A stretch of 64,000 bases of DNA from Salinispirillum sp. LH 10-3-1. Its GTDB lineage: Bacteria; Pseudomonadota; Gammaproteobacteria; Pseudomonadales; Natronospirillaceae. The position numbers were made by a program, and so were the translations under genes. Every line of letters starts with the position of its first letter. Positions within the stretch are counted from its first letter, which is position 1. The stretch is taken from positions 2,749,673 to 2,813,672 of the forward strand of contig NZ_CP101717.1 of assembly GCF_030643825.1 (NCBI RefSeq). Direction: 5' to 3'. Below, in pieces: positions 20,367-27,928 of the stretch. Under the pieces are notes generated by a model, which saw only the letters and a list, made by a program, of their open reading frames with translations, was not told the origin of the DNA and did not search any database.

Positions 20367-20636
20367 AATATTTTCATGCGCTTCTTATTCAAAGGGATGG
20401 CATAATCAGTGCTGCATTGTACCTACTATTCTACATCGACCAGTGTAAAAACATCCGTAGAACAGTGTTTCAATATGAAATTAGTGACGCCCGTTACGCC
20501 AAAAATTGGTCTAACAGTGGAAAAAACACGACAAAATACTGTCACATCGTTGAAAAATAACATATCACTAGAGTCCCGCCAAACCGCTTTGCTACAATCA
20601 GACACACTAAATGGCTCACATACAAGGAAATCAACC

Positions 20637-20999
20637 ATGGCGCTCGTACTGATCGTTGAAGACTCCCCCAGCACTCTGGAAGCGTTCCGGACTGCTTTGG
20701 TGAAAGGTGGCCACGAGGTCATTACCGCTGAAGATGGCAACATTGCAATTGCCCGTGCCAGAGCAGAAAAGCCTGATGTCATCATGATGGACATCGTTAT
20801 GCCCGAAATGAACGGTTTTCAAGCCACTCGTCGCATCACTACAGATGCCGAAACGGCGCACATTCCGATTATTATGGTCACCACAAAAGATCAAGAAACG
20901 GACAGGGTGTGGGCGAAGCGTCAAGGCGCGGTAGGTTATCTCACCAAACCTGTGACTGACTCTGAACTGCTGGCCGAAATAGAACGGGTGATGGCGTAA
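20637..20999 (+). CDS. Single-domain response regulator (PilH/CheY-like receiver)
   Basis: A 120-residue stand-alone receiver: MALVLIVEDSPSTLEAFRTAL holds the acidic pair, VIMMDIVMPEMNGFQATRRI holds the phospho-acceptor Asp (about residue 52), and VTTKDQETDRVWAKRQGAVGYLTKP holds the Thr and Lys switch residues. The pattern (DRVWAKRQGAVGYLTKPV) is closest to PilH-type regulators of twitching motility, but no pil chemosensory genes are adjacent. The start at 20637 is supported by AAGGAA 8 nt upstream; the open frame back to 20409 is unrelated. The 270-nt gap upstream shows no other feature. Confidence 0.85.
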   Translation: MALVLIVEDSPSTLEAFRTALVKGGHEVITAEDGNIAIARARAEKPDVIMMDIVMPEMNGFQATRRITTDAETAHIPIIMVTTKDQETDRVWAKRQGAVGYLTKPVTDSELLAEIERVMA

Positions 21000-21024
21000 G
21001 CCAACCTCAAGGCGTGGCTCAAGC

Positions 21025-21462
21025 CTATTGAGCCACTCTGTCCTGCACCGCAGATAAGTTTTGTACCATGGTCAATACCGGCTCCAACTCTTTCCGTAAC
21101 TGACCATCTCCACCTGACATGGCGTTGCTGATGACTTCGTCCGCCTGATACCGCAGTCGATCAGACATGCCCTTACTGATGTCGGTTATCGCCTTAGCTT
21201 GTGCTGGTGTTATCCAGCCTCGCTCGAACAGGATCTGGCGCAGTTCCGCCATCTCCGTAAAACCAATTTCACGCAAACGTACTCGCTCTGCCAGTGCATG
21301 AAGCTCATACAGCCGATCGCTCCAAAACACTTGGTCATTTAACCAATCAGCGTTTTCATCACCCGCACTGGCGGCGGCCGACAGCTTGTCGCTGCCTTGC
21401 AGAGCCTGGAGGTTGTTCCCCAGCGTCTGGTTCTGAACGTAGTGTGTGACCCCTACTTGCAC
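21025..21462 (-). CDS. Hypothetical protein, probably the 3' part of a frameshifted gene
   Basis: A 145-residue frame starting at GTG 21462 with a GAGGTAG-type ribosome site 8 nt upstream. I do not recognise the family. It is mostly helical and acidic-basic (WLNDQVFWSDRLYELHALAERVRLREIG, then FTEMAELRQILFERGWITP). There is no signal peptide or membrane segment. In the frame one base away, upstream sequence (21486-21607) reads YEDGKVLALVSVTAVF and would join smoothly if one T of the T5 run near 21491-21495 were absent, giving a protein of about 193 residues. It is either a real gene with an internal GTG start or a broken one. It lies between a receiver gene and dksA. Confidence 0.55.
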   Translation of the reverse strand: MQVGVTHYVQNQTLGNNLQALQGSDKLSAAASAGDENADWLNDQVFWSDRLYELHALAERVRLREIGFTEMAELRQILFERGWITPAQAKAITDISKGMSDRLRYQADEVISNAMSGGDGQLRKELEPVLTMVQNLSAVQDRVAQ

Positions 21463-21607
21463 GATCTCTACCTCGGTAAAAACGTGGCGGAAAAACCGCC
21501 GTCACCGAGACTAAAGCAAGTACCTTGCCATCTTCATAAAAGGCTTGTATCAACAGGGCTTGTGAGGATTTACGGAGTGCCATTAGAGGCAGAATCGGCA
21601 AGGTCAT
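21463..21607 (-). pseudogene. Possible 5' part of the frameshifted gene ending at 21025
   Basis: From ATG 21607 the frame reads MTLPILPLMALRKSSQALLI, then QAFYEDGKVLALVSVTAVF, then meets a TTTTT run inside a GGCGG/CCGCC hairpin (plus strand 21486-21500). After it the coding-like signal continues in the +1 frame as RHVFTEVEIVQVGVTHY. Neither half shows a known domain. A single-base insertion, sequencing error or programmed slip would each explain it. Confidence 0.4.
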
Positions 21608-21661
21608 GCCGCTGATGCAGTGCAGCGGCAGACCGGCGTCTGCCGCTATGGATGCACTGAA

Positions 21662-22069
21662 TTAAACGTCGCGGAAATTCTGTTCCTGACGCTCTTGACG
21701 CATCTTTTCTTCAGCACACAGGGTAGCAGTCGGCCGCGCCAGTAAGCGACGCACGCCAATGGGCTCACCCGTCACCGCGCAATAGCCAAATTCGCCGCTA
21801 TCAATACGCTTGATGGCCTCGCCAATTTTGGGCAACAACTTGCTCTGGCGATCAAGAAAACGCAGCTGTAAGCGACGCTCCTCTTCGAGAGCGGCCTTGT
21901 CGAGCTCGTCTGCTTCATACTGCATGTTTTGCAGTTCTTTTTTCGACGACTCAATCTGCTCACGAATTTCAACGCCCATTGTCGTCAACAAATCACGAAA
22001 GAATTCCAACTGCTCTTCATTCATGTAGTCTTCGTCGGGTGCCGCAACCAATTGTTCTTGTGTCAGCAT
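21662..22069 (-). CDS. dksA: DksA-family RNA polymerase-binding factor with a cysteine-poor zinc-finger region
   Basis: DksA binds the RNA polymerase secondary channel and, with ppGpp, controls stable-RNA promoters. The 135-residue protein has the long coiled coil (about 20-90) with the conserved tip DxxDxA as Asp54-Asp57-Ala59, and the globular part FGYCAVTGEPIGVRRLLARP. The zinc-finger positions read Cys97-Thr100 and Cys118-Glu121, so only two of the four canonical cysteines remain, resembling the zinc-independent DksA2 type of Pseudomonas (established from the literature as CxxT/CxxA). Start 22069 (MLTQEQLVAA) follows GGAAG; the frame to 22141 is an unlikely extension. It is transcribed divergently from purU. 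Confidence 0.92.
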   Translation of the reverse strand: MLTQEQLVAAPDEDYMNEEQLEFFRDLLTTMGVEIREQIESSKKELQNMQYEADELDKAALEEERRLQLRFLDRQSKLLPKIGEAIKRIDSGEFGYCAVTGEPIGVRRLLARPTATLCAEEKMRQERQEQNFRDV

Positions 22070-22221
22070 CTCTATCTTCCTAACCGTCCAAAACATGAGA
22101 CCGATCCGACACGGACCGACCCTTATAAAGCGGGGCAGCATGATATATCATAACGCGCTGTTTTAACATAGCTGCAGAAGTCGGCCTTTTGTCGACCTTT
22201 TCCCCGGAGGATATCATCTGC

Positions 22222-23076
22222 ATGGAACCTGTATTCCGACTGACACTCTCCTGCCCTGATCGGGTCGGTATTGTTGCCCGTGTCAGCAACTTTCTTGCGC
22301 AATACAATGGCACCATCACGGAAGCGAATCAACACGCTGATTTGGTTGAAGGTTGGTTTTTTCTGCGCAATGAGATCAGAGCCAACTCGCTGCCCTTTGG
22401 TATCGATACCTTTCGGGAAGTGTTTGCCCCTATTGCTGCCGACATGAACATGGATTGGCGGGTGAACGAATCGTCACAAAAGCGCCGAGTTGTGTTGATG
22501 GCCAGCCACGACAGCCATTGTATTGCTGACCTGCTTAACCGCTGGCATTTCGGCGATTTGGACTGTGACATCCCCTGCGTCATTGCTAACCACGAAGATT
22601 TACGCAGCCTGGTTGAATGGCATGGCATTCCTTTTCACTACGTACCCGTGGACAAGACCGACAAAGAAGCCCATTTCAAACAAGTGAATGAACTGATCAG
22701 TGCAGCTCGTGCCGATACCGTTGTACTGGCCCGCTACATGCAAATTTTACCGCAATGGTTTTGCACAGAATGGTCGGGGCGTATCATCAATATCCACCAC
22801 AGCTTCCTGCCGTCCTTCATTGGTGCCAAACCCTATCATCAGGCGTTTGAGCGCGGCGTTAAGTTGATCGGTGCGACCTGCCACTATGTTACGCAGGATC
22901 TCGATGCTGGCCCCATCATTGACCAGGACGTTATGCGCGTCAGTCATCGTGACACCATTGAAGAAATGGTGCGCCGAGGCAAAGATGTTGAAAAGGCGGT
23001 TCTCGCTCGAGGTTTACGCTGGCATATAGAAGACAGAGTTCTTATTCATGGTAATAAGACGGTGGTCTTTGAATAA
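22222..23076 (+). CDS. purU: Formyltetrahydrofolate deformylase
   Basis: PurU hydrolyses 10-formyl-THF to THF and formate, balancing one-carbon pools and supplying formate for PurT. The 284-residue protein has an N-terminal ACT domain (FRLTLSCPDRVGIVARVSNFLA, residues 5-80) and a C-terminal formyltransferase-like domain. The catalytic residues are in IINIHHSFLPSF (Asn/His) and TQDLDAGPIIDQD (Asp). The ATG at 22222 is preceded by GGAGG at 22206-22210 with a long 11-nt spacing. A TTG at 22189 opens the same frame but adds 11 non-family residues. Confidence 0.95.
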   Translation: MEPVFRLTLSCPDRVGIVARVSNFLAQYNGTITEANQHADLVEGWFFLRNEIRANSLPFGIDTFREVFAPIAADMNMDWRVNESSQKRRVVLMASHDSHCIADLLNRWHFGDLDCDIPCVIANHEDLRSLVEWHGIPFHYVPVDKTDKEAHFKQVNELISAARADTVVLARYMQILPQWFCTEWSGRIINIHHSFLPSFIGAKPYHQAFERGVKLIGATCHYVTQDLDAGPIIDQDVMRVSHRDTIEEMVRRGKDVEKAVLARGLRWHIEDRVLIHGNKTVVFE

Positions 23077-23121
23077 GCATTACGTGGCGCACAAATTGTG
23101 CTGATGAAAAACCAGCAATTA

Positions 23122-23137
23122 ATTAGAATTTACTAAT
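23122..23137. promoter_or_regulatory. Inverted repeat upstream of the DUF442 gene, possible operator
   Basis: ATTAG (23122-23126), AATTTA, CTAAT (23133-23137) form a dyad in a very A/T-rich 120-nt gap, 60 nt before the DUF442 ATG. Genes of this family (Blh) are in some species controlled by the ArsR-type repressor BigR, which binds an A/T-rich dyad; whether that applies here is a guess, and no such repressor gene is nearby. Confidence 0.35.
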
Positions 23138-23196
23138 GTAATTTTTGCACATTAATGCTAAGCTATTAAGCAGTTAGTCAAATCAGTGAGGCACTC

Positions 23197-23523
23197 ATGA
23201 ACTACCAAGCACTTAGCCCCAATTATGTTGTTTCACCACAGATTAATCTGCGTGACATCGTGGAGATTAAAGCCGATGGCTTTAAGGTGGTGGTATCCAA
23301 TCGGCCTGACGGTGAAGAAGCTGGCCAGCCCAGTGCCGCTGAAGTTCAAGCAGCCTGTGAAGACGCTGGCCTGGAATTCTACCACTGCCCTATGAACGGC
23401 CCTAATGTCGACCCTGCCGATGTCGAAACACTGAAAGGCTTACTGGCGGATGGACGGAAAGTATTCGCTTTTTGTCGCACAGGCAATCGCAGTTCCATTT
23501 TTTATCAATACGCTAACGCATGA
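23197..23523 (+). CDS. DUF442/TIGR01244 family protein (Blh-type phosphatase/sulfurtransferase-like)
   Basis: A 108-residue protein with the protein-tyrosine-phosphatase-like fold. The family signature is present: VVSNRPDGEEAGQPSAAEVQAACEDAG compressed as RPDGEE..QPS, then YHCPMNG, and the C(X)5R loop CRTGNRS near the C-terminus with the Cys and Arg of a phosphatase or sulfurtransferase site. Blh homologues are linked to sulfide detoxification when fused to or adjacent to persulfide dioxygenase; none is adjacent here, so the role is open. Its ATGA overlap with yqcC shows translational coupling. Confidence 0.88.
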   Translation: MNYQALSPNYVVSPQINLRDIVEIKADGFKVVVSNRPDGEEAGQPSAAEVQAACEDAGLEFYHCPMNGPNVDPADVETLKGLLADGRKVFAFCRTGNRSSIFYQYANA

Positions 23524-23846
23524 CGACAGGACGCAACCACATCAGTATGCTGCTGGTCGATCTCCGAGTCGAAATGGAGCGGCTTGATCTCTGGTCAGAG
23601 CACTATCCCTCTGAGGAAGCGATGGCCAGTGTAGAGCCCTTTGCGGTCGACACGATGGATTTGGAGCAATGGCTACAGTTTTTTTTCATTGCTCGATTAC
23701 AAGCCATATTGGACGCTCAAGCGCCCCTGCCTGCCAGCTGTGAGATTGCGCCCTATGCCGAACAACGCTTTCAGGATCGAGCAGATACGACGAACCTGAT
23801 ACGTATCATTCAGAAAATCGATGCTGCTGTGACAGAATCAAAGTAA
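23520..23846 (+). CDS. yqcC: YqcC family protein (DUF446)
   Basis: A 108-residue protein of unknown function. The characteristic stretch PFAVDTMDLEQWLQFFFIARLQ, PLPASCEIAPYAEQRF identifies YqcC, a small mostly helical protein conserved in gammaproteobacteria and usually next to truC, which is not present here. It starts inside the stop codon of the DUF442 gene (ATGA), so both come from one mRNA, and ends 25 nt before a bidirectional terminator. No catalytic motif is visible. Confidence 0.87.
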   Translation: MTTGRNHISMLLVDLRVEMERLDLWSEHYPSEEAMASVEPFAVDTMDLEQWLQFFFIARLQAILDAQAPLPASCEIAPYAEQRFQDRADTTNLIRIIQKIDAAVTESK

Positions 23847-23870
23847 TGCTCGGGGCATTTATAGCCATAA

Positions 23871-23895
23871 AAAAAGCGGCCACTGGCCGCTTTTT
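23871..23895. terminator. Bidirectional Rho-independent terminator between yqcC and sodB
   Basis: AAAAAGCGGCC (23871-23881) pairs perfectly with GGCCGCTTTTT (23885-23895) around the 3-nt loop ACT. It has an A-run on one side and a T-run on the other, so it serves both converging genes. Confidence 0.92.
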
Positions 23896-23910
23896 GTCAC
23901 TCAGGATACA

Positions 23911-24495
23911 TTAACCAGCGAAGTTCTTCGCCGCAAAGTCCCAGTTAACCAGTTTCCAGAATGCTTCCAAGTACTTTGGACGCGCATTACGGTAATCGAT
24001 GTAATAAGCGTGTTCCCAGAGGTCAACGGTCAACAAAGGCGTCACACCGGCTTCGGTAATAGGCGTACCTGCGTTGCTGGTGTTCACGATGTCCAGTGAG
24101 CCGTCAGCCAACTTAACCAACCAAGTCCAAGACGAACCAAAGTTGTTTACTGCTTTGTCATCCAGTGCTGCTTGGAACTTCTCGAACGAGCCCCACTTAG
24201 CATTGATCGCATCCGCCAGTTCACCCGTTGGAGCGCCGCCGCCGTTAGGGCTTAAGCAGTTCCAGTAAAACGTATGATTCCAGATCTGTGCTGCGTTATT
24301 AAACACACCGCCCGTCGACGTTTTGATGATGTCTTCTAGGGACTTGCCTTCAAACTCAGTACCAGGAACCAGACCGTTCAGTTTGGTTACATAGGTAGCG
24401 TGGTGCTTACCATGGTGGTATTCCAGAGTTTCAGCAGAAATATGGGGTTCCAGTGCATCCTGAGCGTAGGGCAGAGCTGGTAATTCAAAAGCCAT
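23911..24495 (-). CDS. sodB: Iron superoxide dismutase
   Basis: Cytoplasmic Fe-SOD that dismutates superoxide to H2O2 and O2. The 194-residue protein starts [20 protein letters not shown] at 24495; the frame from 24510 adds MRTFD and is not expected. Metal ligands are the His in [12 protein letters not shown], the His in [10 protein letters not shown] and the Asp/His in [13 protein letters not shown]. The [19 protein letters not shown] and [11 protein letters not shown] blocks distinguish Fe- from Mn-type enzymes. A good sigma70 promoter lies about 95 nt upstream. Confidence 0.97.
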   Translation of the reverse strand: MAFELPALPYAQDALEPHISAETLEYHHGKHHATYVTKLNGLVPGTEFEGKSLEDIIKTSTGGVFNNAAQIWNHTFYWNCLSPNGGGAPTGELADAINAKWGSFEKFQAALDDKAVNNFGSSWTWLVKLADGSLDIVNTSNAGTPITEAGVTPLLTVDLWEHAYYIDYRNARPKYLEAFWKLVNWDFAAKNFAG

Positions 24496-24590
24496 GTCGA
24501 ATGTCCTCATTGCTGTCGTGATTCAAAATGTACATCGGATGTGCGCTGCGCAGTGCGCGATGACGTCTGCTCATCCTTTAAGGTGGGGGC

Positions 24591-24619
24591 ATTATAGAAC
24601 GATGAATAATAACTTACAA
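24591..24619 (-). promoter_or_regulatory. Probable sigma70 promoter of sodB
   Basis: On the minus strand, TTGTAA (24614-24619) is followed after exactly 17 nt by a perfect TATAAT (24591-24596). It leaves a leader of roughly 90 nt before the ATG, long enough for post-transcriptional control as known for sodB in other bacteria; no RyhB-like site was identified. Confidence 0.65.
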
Positions 24620-24745
24620 AATTACTTGGTCTTTCTCAGACTTTAATTCGATAACATTACGGATTAGCCTAACTTTCGCTCGCAGCCCTTGCCGCCAACA
24701 AACAGCCCCTTATAATGCTGGCACACTTCGATGAAAAGCAGCGTA

Positions 24746-25762
24746 ATGGCCAATACACCGCCCAACGACATTAATGACCTACCCCGCATGGTTCCAGATC
24801 GTGACGATATCGCACGGCGCAAGCGCACTGCTCCGCCACCGCCGCCGATAGCGCCGAAAAAGGACAGCAACAACAGTGGTGATGACGGCAGTGGCGGCAG
24901 CTCTTGGCTGGTCTACGTTTTGATTGTTGTATTAGCCAGTGGTATCGGCTACCTAGGCTATGATGGCTGGCAAACACGCAACGGCTTGCAAGAGGCGCAA
25001 CGCCAGCTGGTTACCACCAACGTGCGCCTAGTGGAATTGGAGCGTCAGTTGTCCGCCACAGACGAAAGTCTGTCGCTGAACGAGAGCGCCATCCAGTCAA
25101 AACTGAACAACATTCTGTCTGAAATCCGCAAACTGTGGGACGTTGCTGACGTGCGTAACCGGGATTGGATCAGAGAGAATCAAGCGGCCATTACTGAGCT
25201 GCAAACCGCCACTGGCACACTGCGTTCGCAGATGAGCAGTAGCCAAGCGCTGACTGGTGAGCTGAACACTTCCGTAAGCCGTCTCATCGACCAATTTGAC
25301 GACGAGCTGGCCCTGCGTAATGAACTGTCCGACTTATTAGCGGAACTCAATACGCGACAGCGTAACCTAGCGAGCACCGTGGCTCGCCTCGATGAAGAAG
25401 ATTCGTCGCTACGTGCACGCGTGGATGTGATTGGCTTGCGCGCCGAGGGTGCTGTGGAACAAGCCACTGAATTGAATCAACTGGTGAACCGTTTACGCAC
25501 CGACACCGACGCCTTGGCCAGCCAATTAAACCGTGAAGCACAGACGCGCTCCGCTCTAGCAGACTCCGTTGTCCAACTGCGTAGCCGTATCAATGCACTG
25601 GATGCCGGCGATGAAAATTCGATACTGTCGCGTCTGGATACCATTGACGCCGCTCGGGCCGATACGACTCAACGACTAGCGGCGCTGCAAGCGCAAATCA
25701 GCCGCATACGCAGCGAACTGGATGAGTTCAATCGCCAGGTGGACGATTTCACCACTCCGTAA
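24746..25762 (+). CDS. Single-pass membrane protein with long coiled coil, unknown function
   Basis: A 338-residue protein I cannot name. Residues 1-50 are charged and Pro-rich (RTAPPPPPIAPKK then an Asn/Ser/Gly linker). One membrane helix follows (SSWLVYVLIVVLASGIGYLGY, about residues 52-72). The rest, about 75-338, is a near-continuous coiled coil with heptads such as LVELERQLSATDESL and ALQAQISRIRSELDEF. The topology suggests a short cytoplasmic tail and a long periplasmic rod. ATG 24746 (MANTPPND) is chosen over 24731; neither has a strong ribosome site. It converges with the thioesterase gene. Such proteins are often linked to envelope or division scaffolds, but nothing here proves it. 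Confidence 0.75.
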   Translation: MANTPPNDINDLPRMVPDRDDIARRKRTAPPPPPIAPKKDSNNSGDDGSGGSSWLVYVLIVVLASGIGYLGYDGWQTRNGLQEAQRQLVTTNVRLVELERQLSATDESLSLNESAIQSKLNNILSEIRKLWDVADVRNRDWIRENQAAITELQTATGTLRSQMSSSQALTGELNTSVSRLIDQFDDELALRNELSDLLAELNTRQRNLASTVARLDEEDSSLRARVDVIGLRAEGAVEQATELNQLVNRLRTDTDALASQLNREAQTRSALADSVVQLRSRINALDAGDENSILSRLDTIDAARADTTQRLAALQAQISRIRSELDEFNRQVDDFTTP

Positions 25763-25769
25763 GGGCTAC

Positions 25770-26168
25770 CTAGTTGGAAAACAGGTGGGTGACTTCGTCG
25801 GGCAGGAAGGGCCGTCCGCGTGCATTGATCGCGGCACCCGTAATCTTGGCGCGCACGCAGAGTGCTTCATCGTGCGCCCGCACGATATCTTGCATGAAAT
25901 CAAAACGTAAGCGCCCGTTGGGCACTAAGCGCAAGTCAATCCAAAAGTGATCGCCGCTGGTGAGCGAGGCCTTATAGTCCAGCTCCGCTCGCACCACCAC
26001 CAAGTTGGTGCCAGCCCGCGACAAGGCGGCAAAATCAACACCTTTTTCCAACAAGAACTCATGACGCGCGTGCTCTAAATAATTTTGATACACCGCATTG
26101 TTCACAATACCTTGTAGGTCACATTCGTAATCGCGGACTTTGAAGTCGAGCCGAAAAGCATGGTTCAT
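25770..26168 (-). CDS. Acyl-CoA thioesterase, 4-hydroxybenzoyl-CoA thioesterase type (hotdog fold)
   Basis: A 132-residue single hotdog-fold protein. The N-terminal active-site block is VRDYECDLQGIVNNAVYQNYLEHARHEF, with Asp in the position of the YbgC/4HBT nucleophile (usually D.DGVVY). It continues with the beta-sheet residues VVVRAELDYKASLTSGD and RLRFDFMQDI. It probably hydrolyses short or medium acyl-CoA; the substrate is unknown. It is a single gene, with its stop 7 nt from the convergent coiled-coil gene. Confidence 0.87.
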   Translation of the reverse strand: MNHAFRLDFKVRDYECDLQGIVNNAVYQNYLEHARHEFLLEKGVDFAALSRAGTNLVVVRAELDYKASLTSGDHFWIDLRLVPNGRLRFDFMQDIVRAHDEALCVRAKITGAAINARGRPFLPDEVTHLFSN

Positions 26169-26224
26169 GGAGGTTGTCCTTCACTGTTTACGCCAGCAGT
26201 GTAGAGCCGGCGCAATGAAGACTC

Positions 26225-26247
26225 AAGGGGGCTAGGGCTGCCCCCTT
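26225..26247 (-). terminator. Hairpin terminator after the DUF4250 gene
   Basis: AAGGGGGC (26225-26232) pairs with GCCCCCTT (26240-26247), 7-nt loop. It lies 14 nt past the stop of the minus-strand DUF4250 gene. The T-tail on that strand is short (TTGAGTC), so efficiency is uncertain. Confidence 0.55.
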
Positions 26248-26260
26248 TAGGCAAGGGGTG

Positions 26261-26467
26261 TTAGCAGGTCGCTTCTTGAGTACGAAACTGGTTTTGTTCT
26301 TCGTCGTAGAGATACCCGGCCTGTTTTAAACGATAGACCAGCGTAACCTCCTCTAAATCGTTGGCGCGCATCAAGGCCTCTAAGGACTCGAAACCAGCAC
26401 GAAGCTTACTATTCAATACGCTCATCAGCATATGGGGATCCATTTGTTCCAGCTGTGCTCTGTTCAT
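26261..26467 (-). CDS. DUF4250 domain-containing small protein
   Basis: A 68-residue protein. MNRAQLEQMDPHMLMSVLNSKLR, LEALMRANDLEE, and AGYLYDEEQNQF match the DUF4250 pattern (D-P-H-M-L, N-x-x-L-R, Y-D-x-x-x-N-Q-F). The start at 26467 has GAGGAAG at proper spacing; the frame to 26521 extends without a ribosome site. Function is unknown. The short helix-turn-helix-like layout suggests DNA or protein binding, but that is only an impression. The last two residues are Thr-Cys. Confidence 0.82.
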   Translation of the reverse strand: MNRAQLEQMDPHMLMSVLNSKLRAGFESLEALMRANDLEEVTLVYRLKQAGYLYDEEQNQFRTQEATC

Positions 26468-26674
26468 CACTACTTCCTCTAAAGTTCGGGCGTCTCTATC
26501 TACCCGCTCGGGCCATACCATGACCTAACACTGTGCGACTATTATGCCCCGAAAAGGCCTTTCCAGCCAAAGGTTTCCCTCGCGTTTATGCAAGAAAAAG
26601 TCATTGTCCTTATACTGACGGGCGCGCTAGTCTACGCAGCACAACCGATTTTTCAAGCTAAAGGACGCCCTACT

Positions 26675-27760
26675 ATGAATACCCATACTGAAACTGAGAG
26701 CCAAGGATTACGCTGGTTGCTGGGTTTGGCAGCTGTCGTCATCATCATTGCGGGTTTGAAAGTCGCCGAAGCCATTGTCATTCCTATGATGCTGGCACTG
26801 TTTCTCGGCATCATCAGCTTGCCACCATTGCACCTGATGACGCGCAAAGGCGTGCCGCCCATCATCGCCATTGCCGTGGTATTTGCGACCATCATGCTGT
26901 TCGGTGGCATTCTCGCCATCATCATCAGCGCTTCCATCGATAGCTTTATGAATCGCTTGCCAGAGTACCAGGCGCGCTTGGAGATGATGACCGGTGACTT
27001 ATTCACGCAACTGGAACTGTTTGGTTTCCCGGTTGACGTGGCCGCTGCCATGGACCAGTTCAACCCCAGCCAAGCCATGAATCTGGTGGGACGCGCCATG
27101 TCCAGTGTTGGCTCTGTATTGACCAACGTGTTCCTAGTGGTGTTTATCCTTCTGTTTTTGCTGTTGGAACAAGCAACGTTCTCGGCCAAGTTTAAGCGGG
27201 CCATGCCACCGACCAATCAATCAGTTGTCCACGCCACGAGCTTCATTCGCCAAGTAAATAAGTACTTGGCGTTTAAATCCCTAATCAGCTTGGTGACCGG
27301 CATCATCATCACCCTGTTCCTATGGATCGTCGGGGTCGATTTCCCTCTGCTTTGGGGCTTGGTGGCCCTGTTGATGAACTTTATCCCTAACGTTGGTTCA
27401 ATACTCGCGGCAATTCCTGCCGTGTTGCTGGCGACGGTGCAATTGGGTGTTGGCGATGCCGTTATCGTTGCGCTGGGCTATTTGGCGGTAAACGTGGTGA
27501 TGGGTAATCTTATCGAGCCACGGGTGATGGGCAGCGGTCTGGGCTTGTCACCGCTGGTCGTCTTTTTGTCGTTGATTCTGTGGGGCTGGCTGTTTGGACC
27601 GGTCGGAATGTTCTTATCCATCCCGCTGACCATGATCGTGAAGATAGCACTGGAACAGTCGTCCAGCACACGCTGGATCGCCATCATGTTGGGTAACATG
27701 CCGATCACCGAAGACAGCGACGAAGACGCCGAAAAACCGGTGCCCGACAGCACACCGTAA
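26675..27760 (+). CDS. AI-2E family transporter (PerM/TqsA-like)
   Basis: A 361-residue polytopic inner-membrane protein with about seven or eight hydrophobic segments. The family opening is LLGLAAVVIIIAGLKVAEAI with PMMLALFLGIISLPPL, and the signature near the C-terminus is LLMNFIPNVGSILAAIPAVLLA followed by GNLIEPRVMGSGLGLSPLVVFLSL. Members export AI-2 (TqsA), are permeases, or act as Na+/H+ antiporters; the sequence cannot decide. The start 26675 (MNTHTETES) follows AAAGGA at 9 nt; the upstream in-frame ATG at 26588 would add an unrelated 29 residues. Confidence 0.9.
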   Translation: MNTHTETESQGLRWLLGLAAVVIIIAGLKVAEAIVIPMMLALFLGIISLPPLHLMTRKGVPPIIAIAVVFATIMLFGGILAIIISASIDSFMNRLPEYQARLEMMTGDLFTQLELFGFPVDVAAAMDQFNPSQAMNLVGRAMSSVGSVLTNVFLVVFILLFLLLEQATFSAKFKRAMPPTNQSVVHATSFIRQVNKYLAFKSLISLVTGIIITLFLWIVGVDFPLLWGLVALLMNFIPNVGSILAAIPAVLLATVQLGVGDAVIVALGYLAVNVVMGNLIEPRVMGSGLGLSPLVVFLSLILWGWLFGPVGMFLSIPLTMIVKIALEQSSSTRWIAIMLGNMPITEDSDEDAEKPVPDSTP

Positions 27761-27869
27761 TATTTTCAGCATTTTTTATTTTCCAGGCAATAAAATAGGA
27801 AAAAAATAACGCTAAACAGGAAAACACAAAATAATTCACTGCTCATGTGCGCATAGAATAGACCAATCG

Positions 27870-27901
27870 ATGGGGGCATCCAAAAACCACTACGCCCCCA
27901 T
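27870..27901. other. Hairpin in the dadA leader
   Basis: ATGGGGGC (27870-27877) and GCCCCCAT (27894-27901) form an 8-bp G/C-rich stem with a 16-nt loop, 27 nt before the dadA ATG. It could be an operator dyad or an RNA structure. The 100 nt before it are A/T-rich, with no confident promoter. Confidence 0.5.
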
Positions 27902-27928
27902 GGCATCTAATTACAGAGGTTGGTCATC

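Noticed and set aside
20409-20636. N-terminal extension of the single-domain response regulator
   Set aside because: A receiver with a proper ribosome site starts at 20637; the extension has no domain and is A/T-rich non-coding in character.
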